A stretch of DNA of 64,000 nucleotides from Streptomyces narbonensis. Its GTDB lineage: Bacteria > Actinomycetota > Actinomycetes > Streptomycetales > Streptomycetaceae. The stretch covers positions 186,001 to 250,000 of the forward strand of contig NZ_BMSF01000010.1 of assembly GCF_014649015.1 (NCBI RefSeq), read 5' to 3'. Below, one piece after another: positions 51,924-59,060 of the stretch (the first letter of the stretch is position 1; each line of letters opens with the position of its first letter). The position numbers and the translations under genes are program-made. The notes below the pieces were generated by a model. The model was given only the letters and a program-made list of their open reading frames with translations. It was not told the DNA's origin and searched no databases.

Positions 51924-52859
51924 GTGAACGCGTTCGACCTCTCCCCCCTGCGGCCCCGGCTCCCCTCCCCCTTGGAGCCGGTGGAGGACGAGCGCTTCGC
52001 CCGGCGCGGTCTCACGCTGATGCTCAAGCGCGACGACCTGATCCACCCCGACCTGCCGGGCAACAAGTGGCGCAAGCTCGCGCTCAACCTGGAGGCGGCG
52101 AACGGCCGTCCCGTGCTCACCTTCGGCGGCGCGTACTCGAACCACCTGCGCGCCACGGCCGCCGCCGGCCGGCTCCTCGGCTTCCCCACGATCGGTGTGG
52201 TCCGCGGCGACGAGCTGGCCGGACGGCCGCTCAACCCGTCCCTCGCGCGGTGCGCGGCGGACGGGATGCGGCTGGAGTTCGTCGACCGGGCCACGTACCG
52301 CGCGAAGGGTGAACCCGCCACGCTCGCCGCGCTCCTGGAGCGGGCCCCGGCGGAGACGTACGTGGTCCCCGAGGGCGGCAGCAACGCGCTCGCCGTGCGC
52401 GGGTGCGTGGAGCTCGGCCGCGAGCTCGCGGGGGCCGCGGACGTGGTGGCCGTCGCCTGCGGCACGGGCGGCACCCTCGCGGGCCTCGCGGCCGGGCTGG
52501 CCCCCGGGCCGGGGGCGCCTCCCGCCGAAGGTGGGGGACGGGCGCTGGGGATCCCGGTCCTCAAGGGCGGCTTCCTGGGTACGGAGGTCCGCGCCCTCCA
52601 GGAGGCGGCGTTCGGCGGGGCGCGCGGCGAGTGGGCCCTCGACGAGCGCTTCCACTGCGGCGGTTACGCCCGAACGGGACCGGTCCTGGAGGCGTTCGCA
52701 CAGGACTTCGAGGCGCGGCACGGACTCGCCATCGAGCGGCTGTATGTCGCCAAAATGCTCCACGGTCTCGTGACCCTCGCGGAGGAGGGCGCGTTCCCGG
52801 CGGGTACCCGGCTCGCGGCGGTGGTGACGGGCGCCCCTGAGCCGACGGACAGGCCCTAG
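51924..52859 (+). CDS. PLP-dependent D-cysteine desulfhydrase / ACC-deaminase-like enzyme
   Basis: A 311-residue fold-type II PLP enzyme. LKRDDLIHPDLPGNKWRKL contains the Schiff-base Lys (about K48), VLTFGGAYSNHLRATAA is the substrate loop and ETYVVPEGGSNALAVRG and VAVACGTGGTLAGLAAGL bind phosphate. This is the pattern of D-cysteine desulfhydrase and 1-aminocyclopropane-1-carboxylate deaminase; which activity cannot be decided by eye. It starts at GTG 51924. Its TAG stop lies in the terminal CTAG of the 179-bp inverted repeat. Confidence 0.88.
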   Translation: MNAFDLSPLRPRLPSPLEPVEDERFARRGLTLMLKRDDLIHPDLPGNKWRKLALNLEAANGRPVLTFGGAYSNHLRATAAAGRLLGFPTIGVVRGDELAGRPLNPSLARCAADGMRLEFVDRATYRAKGEPATLAALLERAPAETYVVPEGGSNALAVRGCVELGRELAGAADVVAVACGTGGTLAGLAAGLAPGPGAPPAEGGGRALGIPVLKGGFLGTEVRALQEAAFGGARGEWALDERFHCGGYARTGPVLEAFAQDFEARHGLAIERLYVAKMLHGLVTLAEEGAFPAGTRLAAVVTGAPEPTDRP

Positions 52860-53034
52860 GGGGTGTCGTCACATTCCCGTCGTCGCCCGAAGGGCGGCCC
52901 CGCGGCGTCTGGTGCGTGCTCTCGGCGTGCCGGGTGGAAGCCCACGTACTGGACGTACGTGGGCTTTCTCCCGGTGCGGCGAGAGTGCGTGCCAGACGCC
53001 GCGGGGCAGACGGGAATGTGACGACACCCCCTAG
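52856..53034. repeat. 179-bp inverted repeat with perfect 26-bp ends
   Basis: The outer arms (52856-52881 and 53009-53034) are perfect 26-base inverted copies beginning CTAGGGGGTGTCGTCACATT. Inside is a second long stem: CCCCGCGGCGTCTGG against CCAGACGCCGCGGGG and an apical AAGCCCACGTAC/GTACGTGGGCTT with loop TGGAC. Mismatches in the middle (TGCGTG opposite TGCGTG) become G-U pairs only in a plus-strand transcript. The terminal CTAG provides the TAG stop of the PLP gene and, reversed, of the NhaP gene. It may be a bidirectional terminator or a MITE-like insertion. Confidence 0.93.
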
Positions 53035-54629
53035 TCCGCCGCCTCATCGCGGTACGCGGCGGCCTCCTCCAGGTCGAGGCGGCGGAGCAGCGTACGCATC
53101 ATCTCGTCGTCGATCCGGCGCGCGTCGCGCAGCTGCACGAAGACCTCGCGCTCGGCCTCGATCATCTCGCGCGAGAGCCGCCGGTACGTGTCGTCCGCCG
53201 TCTCTCCGGTGGCCTCGTTGACCGCCCCGAGCCGCTCCCACACGGAGTTCCGGCGCCGTTCCAGGACGGTGCGCAGCCGGTCGGCGAGGGGCTGGGGCAG
53301 GGCGTTGCGCTCGTCGGCGAGGAGTGCGTCGAGGCGTTCCTCGGCGGCCCGGGAGGCTTCGCTCTGGGCCTGCGCCTCGGCGAGGGTCTCGGCGTACCGG
53401 TCGCGGCCGGGGAGCTTCAGGAACCGGATGAGCGGGGGAAGGGTGAGGCCCTGCACCACGAGCGTGCCGATGACGGTGGTGAAGGTGAGGAAGAGGACCA
53501 GGTTGCGGGCGGGGAACTCCACGCCGTCCGTGACGACGGGGATGGAGAAGGCGATGGCGAGGGAGACGACCCCGCGCATGCCGGCCCAGCCGACGACGAG
53601 CGGGGCTCTCCAGTCCACTCCCGGCTCGCGCTCGCGCACACGCGTGGAGAGCCATCGGGGCAGGAAGGTCGCCGGGTAGACCCAGACGAACCGCACGACG
53701 ACGACGGCCACGAAGACCCCGACCGCGTACCAGATCGCCTCTCCGATGCCGTACTGGCCGAGGCCCTCGACGACGTACGGCAGCTGGAGGCCGATCAGGG
53801 CGAAGACGGCGGACTCCAGGACGAAGGCGACCATCTTCCAGACGGCCTCCTCCTGGAGCCGGGTCGCGAAGTCGACCTGCCAGGCGCGGTGGCCGAGGAA
53901 GAGACCGACCACGACGACGGCGAGGACACCGGAGGCGTGGACCTCCTCGGCCGCCGCGTAGGCGACGAAGGGGATGAGGAGGGAGAGGGTGTTCTGGAGG
54001 AGGGAGTCGCCGAGGCTCCGGCGCAGCCAGTGGATGGGGACCATGAGGAGCAGGCCGACGCCGATCCCGCCGATGGCCGCGAGCCCGAACTCCCACATCC
54101 CGCCGGCCCAGCTGACGCCCTCGCCGACGGCCGCCGCGAGGGCGACCTTGTAGGCGGTGATGGCGGTGGCGTCGTTCACCAGTGACTCGCCCTGGAGGAT
54201 CGTGGTGATCCGGTGGGGCAGGCCGAGCTTGCGGGCGATGGCCGTGGCGGCGACCGCGTCCGGCGGGGCGATCACCGCGCCGAGCACGAGCGCGGCCGTG
54301 AGCGGCAGGTCGGGGACGAGGACGTACGCGAGCCAGCCCACGGCCACGGTGGCGAAGAGGACGTAGCCGACGGAGAGCAGGGCGACGGGGCGGATGTTGG
54401 CCCGCAGGTCGAGGTAGGAGGATTCGACGGCCGCGGTGTAGAGGAGCGGGGGCAGGATCAGGGGCAGCACGATGTGCGGGTCGAGCGTGTAGTCCGGGAT
54501 CCCCGGTACGTACGAGGCGGCGAGGCCGACGGCGACCAGGAGCAGCGGGGCAGGCACCGGGGTCCTGCGCGCGAAACCCGCGATCGCGGCGCTCGCCGCC
54601 ACCAGCGCCACCAGCTGCAGTGCGTCCAT
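53031..54629 (-). CDS. NhaP-type Na+/H+ antiporter (CPA1)
   Basis: A 532-residue inner-membrane antiporter. About 12 hydrophobic helices fill residues 1-400; the ion-binding motif region is ALVLGAVIAPPDAVAATAIA and LQGESLVNDATAITAYKVAL, as in NhaP/NHE proteins, and GWAGMRGVVSLAIAFSIPV is the conserved late helix. The C-terminal 130 residues are a soluble helical domain (AEAQAQSEASRAAEERLDAL, RRLSREMIEAEREVFVQLRD) typical of actinobacterial members. It exchanges Na+ for H+ for pH and salt homeostasis. Its stop lies in the end of the inverted repeat. Confidence 0.92.
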   Translation of the reverse strand: MDALQLVALVAASAAIAGFARRTPVPAPLLLVAVGLAASYVPGIPDYTLDPHIVLPLILPPLLYTAAVESSYLDLRANIRPVALLSVGYVLFATVAVGWLAYVLVPDLPLTAALVLGAVIAPPDAVAATAIARKLGLPHRITTILQGESLVNDATAITAYKVALAAAVGEGVSWAGGMWEFGLAAIGGIGVGLLLMVPIHWLRRSLGDSLLQNTLSLLIPFVAYAAAEEVHASGVLAVVVVGLFLGHRAWQVDFATRLQEEAVWKMVAFVLESAVFALIGLQLPYVVEGLGQYGIGEAIWYAVGVFVAVVVVRFVWVYPATFLPRWLSTRVREREPGVDWRAPLVVGWAGMRGVVSLAIAFSIPVVTDGVEFPARNLVLFLTFTTVIGTLVVQGLTLPPLIRFLKLPGRDRYAETLAEAQAQSEASRAAEERLDALLADERNALPQPLADRLRTVLERRRNSVWERLGAVNEATGETADDTYRRLSREMIEAEREVFVQLRDARRIDDEMMRTLLRRLDLEEAAAYRDEAAD

Positions 54630-54676
54630 GCCCGTGTGCCCGTCCCTGTCCTGTGCCGCAACGTAACCTGGCCATC

Positions 54677-54937
54677 ATGAGCGAGTGCCCGCACGTTGCC
54701 GAAATGCCGCGCCCCGAACCGGCGCCGCTGGCCGACACCTGCCCGGAGTGCCTGGCGGACGGGACGCACCCGGTGCAGCTGAGGATCTGTCTGAGCTGCG
54801 GGCACGTCGGCTGCTGCGATTCGTCGGCGGGGCGGCACGCGACGGGGCACTTCTCCTCCACGGGGCACCCTGTGATGCGGACGTTCGAGCCGGGCGAGGC
54901 CTGGCGCTGGTGCTTCGTGGACGGTTCGATCGTCTGA
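54677..54937 (+). CDS. UBP-type zinc finger protein
   Basis: An 86-residue protein made of one UBP-type zinc finger: SECPHVAEM, TCPECLADGTHPVQLRICLS, CGHVGCCDSSAGRHATGHFS and TGHPVMRTFEPGEAWRWCF carry the Cys/His zinc ligands. Such stand-alone domains are conserved in actinobacteria; they are expected to bind peptides or small molecules rather than ubiquitin. ATG 54677 is chosen for its position just before MSECPHV. It is divergent from the NhaP gene. Confidence 0.85.
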   Translation: MSECPHVAEMPRPEPAPLADTCPECLADGTHPVQLRICLSCGHVGCCDSSAGRHATGHFSSTGHPVMRTFEPGEAWRWCFVDGSIV

Positions 54938-54991
54938 CGGCCGGTCGCCGCGACGGCGTCCGAGCGTCCGGCGGCCCGGTCGCCCGCGGGA

Positions 54992-55017
54992 GGTTCGACC
55001 GCCTCGCGGTTGGGTAC
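54992..55017 (+). promoter_or_regulatory. SigB/SigH-type promoter candidate
   Basis: GGTT (54992-54995), 16 bases and GGGTAC (55012-55017) match the Streptomyces SigB/SigH-group consensus GnTT-N14-16-GGGTAC/T. It lies about 230 bp upstream of the anti-sigma gene, in a 313-bp region with no gene, and suggests stress-regulated or autoregulated transcription of prsH-sigH. Confidence 0.45.
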
Positions 55018-55250
55018 GTCATCCCTCCGCCCGTCGCTCGATTTCGCCCCCCGCACACCTCTACCCACCGTCCGCACCCATGGGCCTACCATGGGTGACG
55101 AGCGTGATCGGGGGGCCGGGGGGCTCACGGCGACACGGCGGGACGGATCGCGATAGCGTCACGGCGGACTGCGCAGCCCCCTGCGCACCGCCCGGTCCGG
55201 GGCCTCTCCCCCCGGACCCCGAATGAGCTTGTGCCACCTTGGAGGTGAGG

Positions 55251-55664
55251 GTGTCCCAGATCACAGGCGAGCCCGGGACCCAGGACTTCGTGGAAGTCCG
55301 GCTGCCCGCTGCGGGTGCCTATCTGTCCGTGCTGCGGACGGCCACGGCCGGCCTCGCGGCGCGCTTGGACTTCACCCTCGACGAGATCGAGGACTTGCGG
55401 ATCGCCGTCGACGAGGCCTGCGCGATCCTGCTCCAGCAGGCCGTGCCGGGGTCCGTCCTCAGCTGTGTCTTCCGGCTGGTCGACGACTCGCTGGACGTGA
55501 CGGTCTCCGCTCCGACGACCGACGGTCGGGCGCCGGAGCGGGACACCTTCGCCTGGACGGTGCTGTCGGCACTGGCCGGGAAGGTGGAGTCGTCGGTGGC
55601 CGATGACCGTACGGTCTCGATCAGCCTGTACAAACAGCGCGGCGCGGGGCCAGGCCCGGCGTGA
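55251..55664 (+). CDS. prsH: Anti-sigma factor of SigH (RsbW-like serine kinase)
   Basis: A 137-residue anti-sigma protein of the RsbW/SpoIIAB type with a HATPase-like fold: RTATAGLAARLDFTLDEIED, LRIAVDEACAILLQQAVPGS (N-box) and later FAWTVLSALAGKVESSVADD. It binds and silences the sigma factor encoded immediately after; it is also called UshX. GTG 55251 follows GGAGGTGAG. The sigma gene starts within its stop (GTGA), so the two are made together. Phosphorylation-dependent partner switching is known for the family. Confidence 0.92.
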   Translation: MSQITGEPGTQDFVEVRLPAAGAYLSVLRTATAGLAARLDFTLDEIEDLRIAVDEACAILLQQAVPGSVLSCVFRLVDDSLDVTVSAPTTDGRAPERDTFAWTVLSALAGKVESSVADDRTVSISLYKQRGAGPGPA

Positions 55665-56800
55665 GGAGCGGGGACGCGACGGCCGGCATCCCTGAGCAGC
55701 AGGCGCGGCCGCATGAGGTCGCTACGGAGCAGGCGGACCAGATGAGCGAGCACGAGCAGCACCACCAGGTTCCCGAGACACCCGGCCTCCCGAGGGTCGC
55801 CGGGGTCTCCGACGGCTCCGAGGCCTCCGGAGCCCCTTCGGGCATGCCGAGCACCGAAGACGACATGAAGACGGCCGAGACGACGGCGGCCGACACGAAG
55901 GTGGCCGAGACGACGGCTGCCGATACGAAGGTGGCCGAGACGACGGCGGCCGACGTGAAGGCGGCCGAGGCCGAGCGGGCCGATGGAGCCGCGGAGGCTC
56001 CCGAGGCCGGCGAGGCCCCGGAGGAGACTCCCGCCGTCCCCGCCCCGACCGACCGGAGCGGCGCCCGCGCCCTCTTCGTCGAGCTGCGCGGGCTGCCGGA
56101 GGGCTCCCCGGAGAAGGCGGAGCTGCGCAACCGCCTGGTCCGGATGCACCTCCCGCTGGTGGAGCACCTGGCCCGGCGCTTCCGCAACCGCGGCGAGCCG
56201 CTGGACGACCTGACACAGGTGGCGACGATCGGCCTGATCAAGTCGGTGGACCGGTTCGACCCGGAGCGCGGGGTCGAGTTCTCGACGTACGCGACCCCGA
56301 CGGTCGTCGGCGAGATCAAGCGCCACTTCCGCGACAAGGGGTGGGCGGTCCGCGTGCCGCGCCGTCTGCAGGAGCTGCGGCTCTCGCTGACCACGGCGAC
56401 GGCGGAGCTCTCCCAGCAGCACGGCCGCTCTCCGACCGTGCACGAGCTCGCCGAGCGGCTCGGGATCTCGGAGGAGGAGGTCCTGGAGGGGCTGGAGTCG
56501 GCGAACGCCTACTCGACACTCTCCCTGGACGTCCCGGACACGGACGACGAGTCGCCGGCCGTGGCGGACACGCTGGGCGCGGAGGACGAGGCCCTGGAGG
56601 GGGTCGAGTACCGCGAGTCGCTCAAGCCACTCCTGGAGGACCTGCCGCCCCGGGAGAAGCGGATCCTGCTGCTGCGCTTCTTCGGGAACATGACCCAGTC
56701 GCAGATCGCGCAGGAGGTCGGCATCTCTCAGATGCACGTCTCCCGGCTGCTGGCCCGGACCCTGGCGCAGCTGCGGGAGAAGCTCCTCGTGGAGGAGTAG
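55661..56800 (+). CDS. sigH: Stress-response sigma factor SigH
   Basis: A 379-residue group-3 sigma-70 factor of the SigB/SigF/SigH type. An N-terminal extension of about 130 residues contains three copies of a 10-residue unit (AETTAADTKV). Region 2 is LRNRLVRMHLPLVEHLARRF to GLIKSVDRFDPERGVEFSTY, region 3 includes VGEIKRHFRDKGWAVRVPRR, and region 4 is EKRILLLRFFGNMTQSQIAQ with EVGISQMHVSRLLART. In S. coelicolor SigH is made in several N-terminally different forms and processed; here GTG 55661 and in-frame ATGs at 55742, 55844 and 55865 are candidates. It is coupled to prsH and controls osmotic stress and septation genes. Confidence 0.95.
   Translation: MRSGDATAGIPEQQARPHEVATEQADQMSEHEQHHQVPETPGLPRVAGVSDGSEASGAPSGMPSTEDDMKTAETTAADTKVAETTAADTKVAETTAADVKAAEAERADGAAEAPEAGEAPEETPAVPAPTDRSGARALFVELRGLPEGSPEKAELRNRLVRMHLPLVEHLARRFRNRGEPLDDLTQVATIGLIKSVDRFDPERGVEFSTYATPTVVGEIKRHFRDKGWAVRVPRRLQELRLSLTTATAELSQQHGRSPTVHELAERLGISEEEVLEGLESANAYSTLSLDVPDTDDESPAVADTLGAEDEALEGVEYRESLKPLLEDLPPREKRILLLRFFGNMTQSQIAQEVGISQMHVSRLLARTLAQLREKLLVEE
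55871..55960. repeat. 30-bp tandem repeats in sigH N-terminus
   Basis: Three 30-bp units related to GCCGAGACGACGGCGGCCGA encode AETTAADTKV in the leader of SigH. Copy number may vary between strains without affecting the conserved domains. Confidence 0.85.
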
Positions 56801-56808
56801 GAGGACCG

Positions 56809-57234
56809 TTACGGAGTGTCCTGACCGGGGCGCCGGATGCCGAGCGCCTCGGTCGTGGCCGGGTTCACCAGGAGGACGAGCCCGCTGACGGCGAGGACGC
56901 CGAGGACGATGCCGGCCGGGATCATCGCGCTGTTCGCCTGGAGCATCTGCCAGGCGACCGGCAGGGCCAGGATCTGGGTGATGACGGCCGGGCCCCGGCT
57001 CCAGGAGCGGCGCAGCCACAGGCCGCGGGCGGCGGCGAGCGGGATCAGACCGAGTGCGACGAGCGTCACCGCGCCGGTCACGGCTCCGGTGAGGTCGCCG
57101 GTCCCGTCCGTCAGGGCCTTCACCAGCATGTACACGCCGCCGGCGAGGAGCCCGAGGGCCTCGATGCCGGTCACGGCCGCCGCTGCGGCGAGACGGTTGG
57201 GGCGGGAGGTCTGCTCCGTACTGCTGCTGCTCAT
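56809..57234 (-). CDS. Small integral membrane protein
   Basis: A 141-residue protein with four hydrophobic helices (VTGIEALGLLAGGVYMLVKA, AVTGAVTLVALGLIPLAAAR, VITQILALPVAWQML, MIPAGIVLGVLAVSGLVLLV). It has no recognised motif. It is convergent with sigH, nine bp apart, with no terminator visible between them. Function unknown. Confidence 0.75.
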   Translation of the reverse strand: MSSSSTEQTSRPNRLAAAAAVTGIEALGLLAGGVYMLVKALTDGTGDLTGAVTGAVTLVALGLIPLAAARGLWLRRSWSRGPAVITQILALPVAWQMLQANSAMIPAGIVLGVLAVSGLVLLVNPATTEALGIRRPGQDTP

Positions 57235-57356
57235 ACAGGGCAGGGTAACCGGGCCGCCCGGAAGCCGGCCGGGGTCCCCGTCCGGAGCCCCCGCGGGGTG
57301 TCCGACGGGTGGGCCTGGACTGGGCCCGGTACCGCCGGGTAGGTACCCTGGCGCTC

Positions 57357-58325
57357 ATGCGCGCACTTCTCGTGGTCAATCCGGCAGCCACCACCACCAG
57401 TGCCCGCACCCGCGATGTGCTCATCCACGCCCTGGCGAGCGAGATGAAGCTGGAGGCGGTCACCACCGAGTACCGCGGGCACGCGCGCGACCTGGGACGG
57501 CGGGCCGCCGACTCGGGCAACATCGACCTCGTCGTGGCCCTCGGCGGGGACGGCACGGTCAACGAGGTCGTCAACGGACTGCTGCACGGCGGGCCCGACC
57601 CGGACCGGCTTCCGGGCCTCGCGGTCGTCCCCGGCGGCTCGACCAATGTCTTCGCCCGGGCCCTCGGACTGCCGAACGACGCCGTGGAGGCGACCGGCGC
57701 CCTGCTCGACGCTTTGCGTGAACGGCGAGCACGCACAGTGAGCCTCGGGCTGGCGGCCGGGACGCCGGGCACCGAGGACGAGGCGGTGCCCTCGCGCTGG
57801 TTCACCTTCTGCGCCGGCCTCGGATTCGACGCGAGTGTCATCGGCCGGGTCGAACAGCAGAGGGAACGCGGAAAGCGGTCCACGCACGCCCTCTATCTCC
57901 GCCAGGTGTTCCGCCAGTTCCTGGACGAGCCGCACCGGCGGCACGGCACGATCACCCTGGAGCGCCCCGGCGCCGAGCCGGTCGAGGACCTCGTCCTCTC
58001 CATAATCTGCAACACCTCCCCCTGGACCTACCTGGGCAATCGCCCGGTGTACGCGTCCCCGGAGGCGTCCTTCGAGACCGCTCTCGACGTGCTCGGACTG
58101 AGCCGTCTCTCCACCCCGGCCGTGGCCCGTTACGCCACTCAGCTGCTCACCTCGACCCCCGAGCGGGGCCCGCGGGGCAAGCACGCTGTGACTCTGCACG
58201 ACCTGACCGACTTCACCTTGCATTCGAAGGTCCCCCTCCCCCTGCAGATGGACGGAGACCACCTGGGACTGCGTACGAGCGTGACGTTCACAGGCGTACG
58301 CCGTGCACTGCGTGTGATTGTGTGA
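57357..58325 (+). CDS. Diacylglycerol/lipid kinase family protein
   Basis: A 322-residue lipid kinase. LLVVNPAATTTSARTRDVL is the N-terminal strand, IDLVVALGGDGTVNEVVNG the ATP-binding GGDGT motif, LAVVPGGSTNVFARALG the second nucleotide motif, and LVLSIICNTSPWTYLG and a late GDHLGLRTSVTF-like segment complete the fold. It likely phosphorylates diacylglycerol or another lipid alcohol at the membrane. ATG 57357 (MRALLVV) is chosen; the frame begins at 57309. Confidence 0.9.
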   Translation: MRALLVVNPAATTTSARTRDVLIHALASEMKLEAVTTEYRGHARDLGRRAADSGNIDLVVALGGDGTVNEVVNGLLHGGPDPDRLPGLAVVPGGSTNVFARALGLPNDAVEATGALLDALRERRARTVSLGLAAGTPGTEDEAVPSRWFTFCAGLGFDASVIGRVEQQRERGKRSTHALYLRQVFRQFLDEPHRRHGTITLERPGAEPVEDLVLSIICNTSPWTYLGNRPVYASPEASFETALDVLGLSRLSTPAVARYATQLLTSTPERGPRGKHAVTLHDLTDFTLHSKVPLPLQMDGDHLGLRTSVTFTGVRRALRVIV

Positions 58326-58586
58326 GTGGAAGGGCCCAAAGTCCTTTCACTCGAACGTTTAGGCGCGCATCCACCCCTTAGAAGTACGGCTGTGACCTAG
58401 CCGACACCGAGGAATCAAAAAAAACTTTCCGGAAGGGGTTGTATCCGTTGCTGGGGTTTGGGAGTCTCTTCTTGGCGATCGGGACGGCCCGCAAGACCGG
58501 CCTCCACTGAGAGTCAGAACCCCTCCCCAAGCACACGGACCACACCAGTTCACCTGGCAGTCGGCCCTTCCCTTGCGGGGGGATTC

Positions 58587-58600
58587 GTGAAAGCGTTCAC
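58587..58600. promoter_or_regulatory. Crp-like site upstream of wblE
   Basis: GTGA-AAGCGT-TCAC is a perfect match to the core of the Crp consensus TGTGA-N6-TCACA, followed by A. It lies 44 bp before the wblE start. The rest of the 318-bp gap from the kinase gene holds no other gene. In M. tuberculosis the orthologue whiB1 is controlled by the Crp homologue Cmr/Rv3676, so the same link is plausible. Confidence 0.6.
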
Positions 58601-58643
58601 ATTCACAAGCAACTCGCACGTAACACTGAGAGAGGTAGCAGCC

Positions 58644-58901
58644 ATGGACTGGCGTCACAACGCCGTTTGTCGTGAGGAAGACCCGGAGCTTTTCTTCCCC
58701 ATCGGCAACACCGGTCCTGCGCTGCTGCAGATCGAGGAAGCCAAGGCCGTCTGCCGCCGCTGCCCCGTCATGGAGCAGTGCCTGCAGTGGGCGCTCGAGT
58801 CCGGCCAGGACTCCGGCGTCTGGGGTGGCCTCAGCGAGGACGAGCGCCGCGCGATGAAGCGCCGTGCCGCTCGCAACCGGGCGCGTAACGCCAGCGCCTG
58901 A
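58644..58901 (+). CDS. wblE: WhiB-like iron-sulfur regulator WblE (WhiB1 orthologue)
   Basis: An 85-residue WhiB-family protein that binds a [4Fe-4S] cluster through C9, C37, C40 and C46 (HNAVC, AVCRRCPVMEQC). The turn motif SGVWGGLSEDERR and the basic C-terminal tail KRRAARNRARNASA are hallmarks; the tail binds DNA. It is NO-sensitive and essential as WhiB1 in M. tuberculosis. ATG 58644 follows GAGAGAGGTAGCAGCC. It has a Crp-like site upstream and a strong terminator downstream, so it is probably a single-gene unit. Confidence 0.96.
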   Translation: MDWRHNAVCREEDPELFFPIGNTGPALLQIEEAKAVCRRCPVMEQCLQWALESGQDSGVWGGLSEDERRAMKRRAARNRARNASA

Positions 58902-58993
58902 CGCCCCACCGAAGCCTGAGGCCAGCGGCGCATACATCGCGTATGCAATCACCGCCCTCGAGTCGCAGCGCGCAGCAGTAACCCACAGCATTC

Positions 58994-59026
58994 GAGCCCC
59001 GGACCGTTCTTCTCGGTCCGGGGCTC
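58994..59026. terminator. Bidirectional terminator between wblE and the kinase
   Basis: GAGCCCCGGACCG pairs perfectly with CGGTCCGGGGCTC around TTCTTCT; serves wblE and the convergent sensor kinase gene. Confidence 0.92.
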
Positions 59027-59060
59027 GCTGCTGTATGTCAGGAGAGCCCCTCGCCCGGAA

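Noticed and set aside
52856..53034. A complete insertion sequence
   Set aside because: There are terminal inverted repeats but no transposase reading frame inside; it is only a possible non-autonomous element.
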